In this document: positions 1 to 8,533 of the stretch, in pieces
Layout of the letters: each line of letters starts with the position of its first letter
How positions within the stretch are numbered: position 1 is the stretch's first letter
NCBI GenBank assembly: GCA_964528575.1
Contig: CAZGTQ010000274.1
Location: 1-49,320 of the forward strand
DNA length: 49,320 nt
Reading direction: 5' to 3'
From: CAZGTQ01 sp964528575
GTDB taxonomy: Bacteria > Planctomycetota > UBA1135 > GCA-002686595
Translations under genes and position numbers: made by a program
Notes under the pieces: model-generated
What the model was told of the DNA's origin: nothing
Database searches by the model: none
What the model saw: the letters and a program-made list of their open reading frames with translations, nothing else

Positions 1-386
1 TCAGTCCGCTCGCGCGGCGGACGCCGCTCGAAGAGCAGCTCGCGCATCTCGCCCTGCACGTCGGCCATGCCCCACGCGGCGAGCACCGACAACGGGATCT
101 GCGCGGCGACGACGAGGCCGAGCGATCCGGTGCGCCGCAGCACGAGGCCCGCGATGCGCAGCCCGACGATCGCGCCGAGCGCCCAGAGGCTCCATTCCGC
201 GAGCTGCGTGCCGAGCACCGTGGGCCAGCTCACCGCGACGCGCGCCGCGCCGAAGAGCTCGCGCAACTGGAACGTCGCGAGCAGGCTGACGACGACGACG
301 AGCGCGACGACGAGCGCGAGCCGCCGCGCGGGCGAGCGCAGCCACGCCTCGAGGTCGACTCCGCCGCGGTCCCGCTCGGCTCGCAT
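1..386 (-). CDS. Membrane protein, N-terminal fragment (cut by window edge)
   Basis: An ATG at 386 opens a 128-codon frame that runs without a stop off the left edge of the window. The product begins with a short charged stretch, then a strongly hydrophobic helix at about residues 21-39. A second hydrophobic region around residues 65-85 contains AEWSLWALGAIVGLRIAGLV, and a third lies near residues 93-107. An N-terminus of several helices with an EWxLWAL-type segment resembles the membrane part of LytS/YehU-like sensor histidine kinases. That is only a resemblance, because no kinase domain is inside the window. A competing minus-strand frame with a stop at the edge is arginine-rich and has no protein-like character, so it was not chosen. 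The function is unassigned. Confidence 0.5.
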   Translation of the reverse strand, partial: MRAERDRGGVDLEAWLRSPARRLALVVALVVVVSLLATFQLRELFGAARVAVSWPTVLGTQLAEWSLWALGAIVGLRIAGLVLRRTGSLGLVVAAQIPLSVLAAWGMADVQGEMRELLFERRPPRERT

Positions 387-423
387 CGCGCTCAGAGTAG
401 CGCGCGCCGGCGGGCGACGCCCG

Positions 424-643
424 TCAGGGCACGAGCTCGAGCTCGTGCGCGTTGCTCGCGAAGACGACCTCGATCGCCGGCGCCGCCCGGAGGACGACGT
501 GAGCGCGAGGTAGAAGCGGCCCGCGTGCGCGAGCGGCGCGGCGAGCGTCCACGCCTGCGCGCCACCCGCGCCGACCGAGACCGTGGCGGGGGAGCCGAGA
601 GCGCGACGAGCAGCGGACCGAGGCGCGAGACGGGGAGTCGCAT
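424..643 (-). pseudogene. Frameshifted remnant of a small secreted-protein domain
   Basis: Reading leftward from an ATG at 643, protein-like sequence jumps between frames. A signal-like start (MRLPVSRLGPLLVALSAP) is in one frame. It continues as ATVSVGAGGAQAWTLAAPLA plus HAGRFYLALTSSSG in a second frame. It ends as AAPAIEVVFASNAHELELVP and a stop in a third. The middle piece follows a pattern (GGxQxxxLxA, then HAGxxYxxLxSxSG) that I associate with repeated secreted domains in planctomycete proteins. Two frameshifts in about 200 bases imply a decayed gene or local sequence errors. No intact alternative was found here. Confidence 0.35.
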
Positions 644-677
644 CGGGGACCACCTCGCGGCCCCGATCGTACTCGGC

Positions 678-1112
678 TCAGACGTTCTCGGGCGGGAGCA
701 TCGCCTCGATCCGGCCCTTCAGCTCGAGGACCTTGACGAGGTAGAGGATCGCGAGCACGAGCGCCGCCGGCGCCGCGACCCACTGCAGGCACGGCACGAA
801 TCCGCCGACGGCGCAGACGCAGAACCAGATCCCGAGCGAGCGCCCGCAGTCGCCGACTTCCGGTCCGCGGCCGAGCTCCCCGAACGTGTCGCACAAGGAG
901 TCCGACAGGCGCGGGAACACGAAGAAGTTCCAGATCAGGTGGAAGAAGGGGATCATCGCGAGCCACACGAGCGACGAGTCCATCCGCCGGTGGCGCGCGG
1001 GCACCGCCTCGTAGCAGCGGTAGAGGAACCAGCAGATGACGAGCTGGACGAGCAGCCCGCCGCCGCAGCAGCCGCCGTATCCGAGTGCGAAGCCGTCATC
1101 GAAGTCGCTCAT
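678..1112 (-). CDS. Small membrane protein, paralog of its upstream neighbour
   Basis: The product is 144 residues with about three hydrophobic segments: near residues 19-33, 48-66 (WLAMIPFFHLIWNFFVFPRL) and 93-125. It is clearly homologous to the gene immediately upstream. Both share the HRRM motif, a P(F/L)FxL(I/V)WNFFVF(P/L)RLSDSLCD core, VGDCGR(S/T)LG and a LYLVKV end, and both place cysteines at matching points. The start at 1112 lies 3 bases after the neighbour's stop, so the two are probably co-transcribed. No enzymatic motif is visible and I do not recognise a named family. The conserved cysteines and the arginine-rich loop are the most distinctive parts. The cellular site is the cytoplasmic membrane, inferred from hydropathy. 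Confidence 0.75.
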   Translation of the reverse strand: MSDFDDGFALGYGGCCGGGLLVQLVICWFLYRCYEAVPARHRRMDSSLVWLAMIPFFHLIWNFFVFPRLSDSLCDTFGELGRGPEVGDCGRSLGIWFCVCAVGGFVPCLQWVAAPAALVLAILYLVKVLELKGRIEAMLPPENV

Positions 1113-1115
1113 GTC

Positions 1116-1577
1116 TCAGCCCGACCAATCCTCGGTCGCGGGTTGGAGCTCGAGCCTGCTCTTCAGGTCCCAGACCTTCACGAGATAGAGGATGAGGAGG
1201 ACGAGCGCGGCGAGCGCCGTGAGCGTCCCGACGCACGGGATCCACGAGCACGCGACGCAGATCGAGTACCACAGCCCGAGCGTCCGGCCGCAGTCGCCCA
1301 CGCTCCCGCTCTCGCCGCGCTCGCCGAACGCGTCGCAGAGCGAGTCGGACAGCCGCAGGAAGACGAAGAAGTTCCAGACCAACTGGAACAGCGGGATCAG
1401 CAACAGCCACGTCATGCCCGGCTCCATCCGCCGGTGCCGCGGCGAGATCGCGGCGTAGCAGCGCATGAGCAGCCAGCACACGAACGCCTGGACCGCGAGC
1501 GCGAGCAGACAGCCTCCGCCGTAGAGGAGGACGAGGAGCGCCGAGTCGATGTCGCTGCCGAAGACGTTCGGATCCAT
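1116..1577 (-). CDS. Small membrane protein, tandem paralog
   Basis: The product is 153 residues. It has an N-terminal hydrophobic segment (about residues 15-37), a second around residues 54-74 carrying the IPLFQLVWNFFVFLRLSDSL core, and a third around 103-134. It matches the following gene closely in the HRRM, NFFVF, LSDSLCD and VGDCGRTLG stretches, so the two arose by tandem duplication. The stop at 1116 is 3 bases before the next start at 1112. Upstream lies the end of the RND pump gene, whose stop at 1599 is 21 bases away, so this pair could be read through from the efflux operon. No catalytic motif was seen and the function is unknown. Confidence 0.75.
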   Translation of the reverse strand: MDPNVFGSDIDSALLVLLYGGGCLLALAVQAFVCWLLMRCYAAISPRHRRMEPGMTWLLLIPLFQLVWNFFVFLRLSDSLCDAFGERGESGSVGDCGRTLGLWYSICVACSWIPCVGTLTALAALVLLILYLVKVWDLKSRLELQPATEDWSG

Positions 1578-1598
1578 GCGAGCGTGTGGGGCAAGGGG

Positions 1599-4500
1599 TC
1601 AGGTCGTCGAGGGCCGAACGGCCGGGTGGCCCGGCCGGCGCAGGGCCCAGCGCAGGCGCGCGGAGAGCGCGTGCGAGAGGTCGTCGAACACGGTGTAGGC
1701 GAGCGGGACGACCCACACGGTGAAGAACGTGCTCGCGATCAGGCCACCGGCGACGACGGCGGCGAGCGCGCGGTAGGGGATGCTGTCGTCGGCGGGCTGG
1801 GCGAGCGCCATCGGCAAGAGGCCGAAGACGGTCGTCAACGCCGTCATCAGGATCGGCCGGATGCGCTCGGCGCAGCCGCGCAGCACCGCTTCGTCGCGCG
1901 GGAGCCCCGAGCGCGCGAGGCGGTGCACGCGGTCGATCAGCACGATGCCGTTGTTGACGACGACGCCCGCGAGGATGATCAGCCCGATCCAACCCATCGC
2001 GTCGAGCGGGAAGCGCGTGATCGCGAGCGTCCACAGCGCGCCGAGCACCGCGAACGGCACCGTGACGAGCACCGAGAACGGCAGGAGCACCGACTCGAAC
2101 AGGATGCCCATCAGGAGGAACACGAGCACGATGCCGAGCAGGAAGGCGCGGCCCAGCTCGCCGAACTCCTGCTCCTGGCGCCAGCGCGCGCTGTTCTCCA
2201 TGCCGACCGCGAACCCGCGCGGCAGGTCGAGCTGCGCCAGCGCGCCGTAGCCCGCGTCCTCGACCTCGCGCCGGCGCGTCACGTCCTCGACGCGCCCCAG
2301 GATGCGGAACGTCGTCTGTCCGTTCTCGCGCCAGATGCTCTGGCTCGCCTTGCCCGTCGAGATGGCGGCGAACGACGACAGCGGCACCTGGCCCCCCGCC
2401 GAGAACACCGACAGGTCGCGCAGCGTCTCGACGCCCGCGATCTCCTCCGCGTCGAGCTCGATGAGGAACGGGAGCTCCGCCCCGCGGTCGTGGTAGCGCG
2501 GCAGCATCCAGCCGCGCAGCGCCCACGTGATCGTGTTGAGCGCCGACTCCGCTTGCACGCCGCGCGACAGCATGAGGTCGCGGTCGATCTGCACCTCGAG
2601 CTGGTCCGCCGCGTTCTCGAGCGGCGACGACACGCCGCTGAGCCCGTCGATGCCCTCGAGCAGCCGCACCGCTTCCGCGCCGATGCGCTCGAGCTCGACC
2701 GAGTCGGGGCCGTGCAGCGAGAACGTGACGACCTCGCGGCTGCTCGTGCCCGCCGCCTCCTCGTCGTAGAAGCGCAACTGGTGGCCCGGGAGCCGCGGGA
2801 GCGACTCCTGCAGCTCCTTCTCGACCGCGAGGAAGTACTCCGTCGGCTTCGGGTCGTCCCAGTACAGCGTGAGCCGCCCGCCGCTCGTGTCGAAGCGCGA
2901 GTTGTAGTGCGAGAAGCCCCACTCGCTCCTGCGCTCCTCGACGAAGTCCTCGTAGATCGCCATCTCGCTCGACGCCTCGGGCAGCGTGAAGTGGCCGTCG
3001 AACGCGACGCGGAAGCGCACGCCCGGCTCGCGCCCGCCGAGCTGGGTGCTCGAGAGGTCGAGCGCGGTCCACGGGATCGCGACGGTCGAGAGCGCGACGA
3101 GCGAGAGCCCCGCCGCGCCGAGCCGGTGGCGCAGCGTCCAGCCGACGAGAGCGCTGTTCGACGCGACGATCATTCCGAGGACGGAGGTCGCGCGCGGCGT
3201 CCAGCGCGCGGGACGCGCGGGAGCGCGCCCAGGCCTGCGGCGCCAGCGCGGCGCGCCGAGCAGGAGGAGCGCGATCGCGACCGCAGCGGCGACGCCGATC
3301 GAGACCGCGAACGCGCGGCTCGCTTGCGCCGCCGCCTCGGCCGCCGGCACGCCGGGCGACGCCAGCCGCCCGCCCAGCGCGAGCGCGTCGCGCGAGTCGA
3401 GCCAGGACCAAGCGGCGAGCGCGAGGATGGCCGCGACGAGCACGAAGCGCAGCGGGCCGCCGACGACGGCGAGCGTGGCGCGGTTCGCGCGGTGGACGAG
3501 CGAGAGCAGGGCGAACCACGCGAAGCGCGTGCACGCGACCACGCCGCCGGCGAGGCGCGCGGGGATCGCGAAGACGCCCCGGGGCGCGGGCTCGTCGGCG
3601 CCGCCGTCGGCGGTCGGCGCGGGCGGCCCGAGCACGCGCGCCGCGACCGACGGCAGGAAGACGACCGCGAGCGCGAGCGACGAGAGCAGCGCGGTGCAGA
3701 GCGGGATGCCGATGCCGCCGAAGATCACGCGCACCGCCGGGTGCTCGGTCATGAAGATCAGCGGCAGGAAGACGACGACGGTCGTCAGCGTCGCGAGCGT
3801 GATCGCGAGCGCGATGTCGCGCGCGCCCCGGATCGATGCGGTCTGGGCGTCGAGCCCCTCGGCGCGCCGCCGCGCGATGTTCTCGACGACGACGACCGCG
3901 TTGTCGACGAGCATGCCGAGCGCGAGCGTGACGCCCGCCATCGTCAGGATGTTGAACGAGCCGCCCGAGAAGTACTCGAACGTGATCGCCATCAGCACGG
4001 ACGCGGGGATCGACAGCGCGACGCACAGCGTCAGCCGCAGCCGGCGCAGGAAGACGAGCAACACCGCCGCCGCGAGCACGCCGCCCCAGATCGCCGTCTC
4101 GCGCAGTTGCGCGAGCGAGTTCTCGATCAGGTCGCCCGCGACGAAGTACGGCACGAAGCTGATCTCGCCGCGCACCGCCGGGTCGGCCTCGATCTCGGCG
4201 ATCGCCGCGCGGAACGCGCGGCTCGTGTCGACGACGTTCGCCGTGCTCTCGGGCGACGCGATCCCGAACGACGCGTACGACCCGTCGATGCGCGAGACCT
4301 CGTCGCGCACGGTCGTCACGCGGCGCACCTCGCCCAGGTCGCGCACGCGCAGGCCGCGGCCGACCGGATAGTCCGCGATCTCATCGAGGCTCTCGAAGCG
4401 CATGTCCGAGCGCAACAGGAGCCAACGGCCGCCGTCGTCCATGTCGCCGAGCGGCAGCGCGAAGTTGTCGCTCGACAGGCGCGCGATCAGGTCACCGATG

Positions 4501-5105
4501 TCGATCTGCGCGGCCGCGACCTTGTCCTCGTCGAGCAGGATCCGCACGGTCTCGGTGCCCTGGCCGAAGATGCTGACGCGACTGATCCCGTGCACGGCCT
4601 CGAGCCGCGGCTTGACGATCGTGTCGATCAGGAAGTCGGTCCGCTCCCCGCGGTCGGGGTGCAAGAGCCCGAAGTACGCGATCGGCATGCTCGACGAGCT
4701 CTCCGACCACATCGCGATCTGCTGCACCGTGCGCGGGAGCAGCGGCCGCGCGCGCTCGACCCGGTCGCGCACCTCGGCCTTCGCCAGGTCGAGGTCGAGC
4801 CCGGGATCGAAGCTGATCCGGATGTAGACGCTGCCCTCCTCGGACTCGCTGTAGACGTTCTCGAGGCCCGAGAGCGTGCGCAACTGCTCCTCGACGATGC
4901 GCGCGACCTCGCGCTCGTTCTCCTGCGCGCTCGAGTCGGGGTTGGGGATCCAGACGTGCAGCTCCGGCTCCTGGAACCCCGACGGCATGAGCTGCAGCGG
5001 CGTGTCGCGGTACGCGATCACGCCGACGACGATGAGCGCCGAGAAGATGACGAGCAGCGCGATCGGACGGCGGACCGTCAGCGCGAAGAAGCCGCGCTCC
5101 CTCAT
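1599..5105 (-). CDS. RND efflux pump subunit, inner membrane (second of two)
   Basis: This is an AcrB/CusA-superfamily proton-driven exporter of 1168 residues. The N-terminus is a membrane helix after MRERGFFALTVRRPIALLVI, followed by a periplasmic porter domain with the usual QENEREVARIVEEQL segment. The TM4 signature reads LALGMLVDNAVVVVENI, with one Asp followed by Asn where AcrB has two Asp. The second half repeats the fold and ends with VPLAYTVFDDL. An extra hydrophobic stretch with arginine- and proline-rich linkers sits in the middle, so this protein is longer than the typical ~1040 residues. The ATG at 5105 overlaps the upstream pump's stop by 4 bp, implying translational coupling. 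Two unlike RND subunits in one operon recall MdtB/MdtC-type mixed trimers. The substrate cannot be told from sequence. Confidence 0.9.
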   Translation of the reverse strand: MRERGFFALTVRRPIALLVIFSALIVVGVIAYRDTPLQLMPSGFQEPELHVWIPNPDSSAQENEREVARIVEEQLRTLSGLENVYSESEEGSVYIRISFDPGLDLDLAKAEVRDRVERARPLLPRTVQQIAMWSESSSSMPIAYFGLLHPDRGERTDFLIDTIVKPRLEAVHGISRVSIFGQGTETVRILLDEDKVAAAQIDIGDLIARLSSDNFALPLGDMDDGGRWLLLRSDMRFESLDEIADYPVGRGLRVRDLGEVRRVTTVRDEVSRIDGSYASFGIASPESTANVVDTSRAFRAAIAEIEADPAVRGEISFVPYFVAGDLIENSLAQLRETAIWGGVLAAAVLLVFLRRLRLTLCVALSIPASVLMAITFEYFSGGSFNILTMAGVTLALGMLVDNAVVVVENIARRRAEGLDAQTASIRGARDIALAITLATLTTVVVFLPLIFMTEHPAVRVIFGGIGIPLCTALLSSLALAVVFLPSVAARVLGPPAPTADGGADEPAPRGVFAIPARLAGGVVACTRFAWFALLSLVHRANRATLAVVGGPLRFVLVAAILALAAWSWLDSRDALALGGRLASPGVPAAEAAAQASRAFAVSIGVAAAVAIALLLLGAPRWRRRPGRAPARPARWTPRATSVLGMIVASNSALVGWTLRHRLGAAGLSLVALSTVAIPWTALDLSSTQLGGREPGVRFRVAFDGHFTLPEASSEMAIYEDFVEERRSEWGFSHYNSRFDTSGGRLTLYWDDPKPTEYFLAVEKELQESLPRLPGHQLRFYDEEAAGTSSREVVTFSLHGPDSVELERIGAEAVRLLEGIDGLSGVSSPLENAADQLEVQIDRDLMLSRGVQAESALNTITWALRGWMLPRYHDRGAELPFLIELDAEEIAGVETLRDLSVFSAGGQVPLSSFAAISTGKASQSIWRENGQTTFRILGRVEDVTRRREVEDAGYGALAQLDLPRGFAVGMENSARWRQEQEFGELGRAFLLGIVLVFLLMGILFESVLLPFSVLVTVPFAVLGALWTLAITRFPLDAMGWIGLIILAGVVVNNGIVLIDRVHRLARSGLPRDEAVLRGCAERIRPILMTALTTVFGLLPMALAQPADDSIPYRALAAVVAGGLIASTFFTVWVVPLAYTVFDDLSHALSARLRWALRRPGHPAVRPSTT

Positions 5106-8100
5106 GCGGCGACCTCCCGCGGCGGGCGCCGCGAGACCACGGCGTAGACCGTGGGGATGACGACGAGCGTCAGCAGCGTCGAGCTGATCAGCCCGGTGAT
5201 CACCGCGATCGCCATCGGCGCGCGCACCTCGGCGCCCTCGCCGGAGCCGAGCTCGCCGACGATCGGCACGCCCGCGAGCCAGCCGGTCAGCGGCAGGAGG
5301 CCGAGCGCCGTCGTCGCCGTCGTCATCAGGATCGGCCGCAGGCGCGCGTGCGCGGCCTCGAGGATCGCCGCGCGCAGTGCGACGCCCGCGCGGCGGCGCT
5401 GATTGATCCGGTCGACGAGCACGATCGCGTTGTTGACGACGATGCCCGCGAGCATGATCAGCCCGATGAACACGACGACGGACAGCGGCAACTCGAGCAC
5501 GTCGAGCGCGAAGACGACGCCGACGCCAGCCAGCGGCACGGTCAGGAGGATGACGAGCGGCTGGACGAGCGACTCGAACTGGCTCGCCATCACGACGTAG
5601 ACGAGGAAGATCGCGAGGAGCAGCGCGAAGCGCATGCTGCGCTGCGCCTCGTCCATCTCGCGCTTCTGCCCGCCGAGCTCGACGAACACGTCGTCGGGGA
5701 TCGCGAGGTCCGCGAGCGCGGCCTCGATCTTCGCCGACAGTCCGCCGAGGTCGACGCCCGCCGCTCCCTCCGCCGTCAGCAGGACGCCGCGCGTGTTGCC
5801 GATGCGGCGGATCTCCGCCGGCCCCTGGACGATCGAGACTTCCGCGACCGAGCGCAGCGGCACCGGCGCTGCCGACTCCGGGTTGACGACGAGGTCGAGC
5901 ACCGCCTCGAGCGTCGACAGCACGACCTCGTCGCCGATCACGCGCACGTCGATGCGGTCGTCGCCCTCGGTGAAGCGCGTCGACACGTTGCCGAGCACCT
6001 GGTCGCGCACGAGCGCCGAGACGCGCGCGAGATCGAGCCCGTACTCCAGCGTCTTGTCGCGGTCGAACGAGAACAGCGCCTCGGGGTGTCCCGGCCGCAG
6101 CGTGCTGCGCACCTCGCCGAGCTCGGGGATCGCCGCGAGCCGCGCGCGCACCTCCTCGGACACCGCCGCGATCTCTTCGAGGTCGTGTCCCTTGACCTCG
6201 ACCGCGATCGGCGCGTCGAGCGCGAACGGCGTCGGCCGTCGGATCTCGACCGAGCGGACCGCGGGGTGCGCGAGCATCATCTCGGTCACCGAGCGCGCGA
6301 TCAGCTCCTCGCGCTCGGGCGCGGCGTGCTCCTCGTCGAGCCGCACGAGCAGGCGCGCGGTGTGCGGGCCCTCGATGTCCCGCGTCAGCGTCTCGCGCTC
6401 GATGCCCGCGGTCAACGCCGTCGTCGCCACCCCCGGCAGCGCGCGCACCGCGCGGTCGAGCTCGCCCATCACCTGGTCGGTGAACACGAGCGGGTTGCCG
6501 ATCGCGAGCTTGACGTGCGCGGTGAACTCGCCCTGGTGGATCTCGGGCAGGAGCTCGAGGCCGAGGTCGTCCACGCGCTCGACCGCCGCGAACAGGAGCG
6601 CGCCGGCGAGGATCGCGACGACGAGCGGGTGCTCGAGCGAGCCGCGGAGCACGGCGAGGTAGCCGCGCTCGAGCGCCGCCCAGCCGCGGTCGAACGCGCG
6701 CGAGAACGGGCGCAGGAGGAACGCGGCGACGTGGAACAGGCCGAGCGCGAGCGCGCCGGCGAGACGCACGACGAGGCCGACCGTGGCGAGGACGGCGCGG
6801 CCGGCGAGCAGGAGCAGGCTCGGCACGAGGTGCGCCCAGCCGAAGCGCAGGCCGCTCGTGATCCGCGGCGGCCGGACGGCGGGCTCGACCGACGGCACGC
6901 CGCCCGCGAGCCAGCGCCGCGACGCGAGCATCGGGATGAACATCACCGCGATGACGAGCGAGACGAACAGCGCCGTCACGACCGTCAGCGCCTGGTCGCC
7001 GAAGATCTGGCCCGCGATGCCGCTGACGAAGACGATCGGGGCGAACACGGCGATCGTCGTGAGCGTCGAGGCGGTGACGGCGCCCGCGACCTCCTGCACG
7101 CCGCGCACGGCGGCGGCGGCGAGCGAGTCGCCCTCCTCGCGGCAGCGCGTGATCGACTCGAGCACGACGATCGCGTTGTCGACGAGCATCCCGACGGCGA
7201 GCGCGAGGCCGCCGAGCGACATGATGTTCAGCGTCACGTCGAAGATGAACATCGGCGCGAACGTCACGAGGATCGACAGAGGGATCGAGATCCCGATGAC
7301 GAGCGTCGCGCCGAGCCGGCGCAGGAACAACAGGATGACGACGATCGCGAGCAGCGAGCCGAACAGCGCGGCGTTCTTCACGTCGTCGACCGCGTCGCGG
7401 ATGAACGTCGACTGGTCGGACAGCAGCTCGAGCTCGACGTCCTTGCGCAGTCGGAAGCCGAGGAAGTCGGTCTCTTCGCGCTCGGCATACGTCGGCCCGC
7501 GCCCGGCCTCCTCCTCGCGCTTGGCGATCTCGTCGGCTTTGGCGCGCTGCTCCGGCGTGCCGAACAGCCGCCCCTTCACGCGCTCGGCGAGCTGCACGAC
7601 GTTCGCGCCCGCCTCGCGGTAGACCGCGATCTCGACCGCCTCCTCGCCGCCGAGCCGCGTGACGACCTCGCGCCGCGCGTAGCGCCGCTCGACGTCCGCG
7701 ACGTCGCGCACGCGGATCGGCGCGTCCCCGACGCGGACGAGCGCGAGGTCGGCGATCTCCTCGACGTCGCGGAACTCGTTCAGCGTACGCACGAGGTACT
7801 CGGTCGAGCCCTCGCGCACCGCGCCGCCCGACGCGTTGATGTTCTCCTGCGCGAGTCGGCTCGCGACCGTCTCCGGCGCCAACCCGCGCGCTGCGAGGCG
7901 GTGCGGGTCGACGCGCACGTGGATCTCCTCCTCGAGCCCGCCGCGCACCTGCACCGCCGCGACGCCCTCGATCGTCTCGAGCTCGCGCTTCAGCCGATTC
8001 TCCGCGAACCAGCGCAGTTGGATCAGGTCGCGCTCGCTGGCCGCGCCGGAGCGGGACGTGCCCGCGAGCCGCACGCCGACGCGCAGGATCGGGTCGAGGT

Positions 8101-8533
8101 TCGGGTCGTAGCGCAGGATGAGCGGCCGCTCGACGCCGTCGAGCAGGAACACCCCGTCGAGCTTCTCGCGCGCGTCCTGGACCGCGAACGTCATGTTCGT
8201 GCCCCAGTCGAAGTCGAGCACGACGTCGCTGATCCCCGCGCGGCTGATCGACGCGCTGCGCACGAGGTTCGGCAGCGTCGCGAGCGCCTCCTGGACGCGC
8301 TCGGACACGCGCTGCTCCATGTCCTCGGGCGCCGCGCCCTCCCACGACGTGCGCACCGTCAGCGTCGGATAGCTGATCTCGGGGAGCAGGTCGACGCGCA
8401 GCTTCGCGAACGAGACGAGCCCGAAGACCGCCATCGCGACCATGAACATCGTGATCGCGACCGGACGCGTCGTGACGAAGCCGAGCGGGCCGCCGCCGTC
8501 GTCAGGGGCGCCGTCCTCGGGCGCCGCGCTCAC
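5102..8533 (-). CDS. RND efflux pump subunit, inner membrane (first of two)
   Basis: This is an AcrB-superfamily transporter of 1143 residues. After a short Asp/Gly-rich start it enters TM1 (FVTTRPVAITMFMVAMAVFG) and the porter domain, with YPTLTVRTSWEGAAPEDMEQ typical of the family. The TM4 signature LALAVGMLVDNAIVVLESI is present. The C-terminal half contains IVVNNAIVLVDRINQRRR and ends in LVVIPTVYAVVSRR. Its start at 8533 overlaps the end of the membrane-fusion gene by 4 bp, and its end overlaps the next pump gene by 4 bp, so the three genes form one tightly coupled operon. It is expected to take substrates from the periplasm or membrane and pass them to an outer-membrane channel. No channel gene is in the window. 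Confidence 0.92.
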   Translation of the reverse strand: MSAAPEDGAPDDGGGPLGFVTTRPVAITMFMVAMAVFGLVSFAKLRVDLLPEISYPTLTVRTSWEGAAPEDMEQRVSERVQEALATLPNLVRSASISRAGISDVVLDFDWGTNMTFAVQDAREKLDGVFLLDGVERPLILRYDPNLDPILRVGVRLAGTSRSGAASERDLIQLRWFAENRLKRELETIEGVAAVQVRGGLEEEIHVRVDPHRLAARGLAPETVASRLAQENINASGGAVREGSTEYLVRTLNEFRDVEEIADLALVRVGDAPIRVRDVADVERRYARREVVTRLGGEEAVEIAVYREAGANVVQLAERVKGRLFGTPEQRAKADEIAKREEEAGRGPTYAEREETDFLGFRLRKDVELELLSDQSTFIRDAVDDVKNAALFGSLLAIVVILLFLRRLGATLVIGISIPLSILVTFAPMFIFDVTLNIMSLGGLALAVGMLVDNAIVVLESITRCREEGDSLAAAAVRGVQEVAGAVTASTLTTIAVFAPIVFVSGIAGQIFGDQALTVVTALFVSLVIAVMFIPMLASRRWLAGGVPSVEPAVRPPRITSGLRFGWAHLVPSLLLLAGRAVLATVGLVVRLAGALALGLFHVAAFLLRPFSRAFDRGWAALERGYLAVLRGSLEHPLVVAILAGALLFAAVERVDDLGLELLPEIHQGEFTAHVKLAIGNPLVFTDQVMGELDRAVRALPGVATTALTAGIERETLTRDIEGPHTARLLVRLDEEHAAPEREELIARSVTEMMLAHPAVRSVEIRRPTPFALDAPIAVEVKGHDLEEIAAVSEEVRARLAAIPELGEVRSTLRPGHPEALFSFDRDKTLEYGLDLARVSALVRDQVLGNVSTRFTEGDDRIDVRVIGDEVVLSTLEAVLDLVVNPESAAPVPLRSVAEVSIVQGPAEIRRIGNTRGVLLTAEGAAGVDLGGLSAKIEAALADLAIPDDVFVELGGQKREMDEAQRSMRFALLLAIFLVYVVMASQFESLVQPLVILLTVPLAGVGVVFALDVLELPLSVVVFIGLIMLAGIVVNNAIVLVDRINQRRRAGVALRAAILEAAHARLRPILMTTATTALGLLPLTGWLAGVPIVGELGSGEGAEVRAPMAIAVITGLISSTLLTLVVIPTVYAVVSRRPPREVAA

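Noticed and set aside
429..448. Perfect 20-bp palindrome
   Set aside because: It arises from Glu-Leu codons (GAGCTC) in coding-like sequence of high GC content; no promoter or gene start is close enough to make it an operator.
525..5147. A 1540-codon open frame on the plus strand opposite the RND genes
   Set aside because: It is an antisense shadow rich in Arg/Ala/Asp typical of high-GC DNA; the minus strand carries convincing RND transporters.
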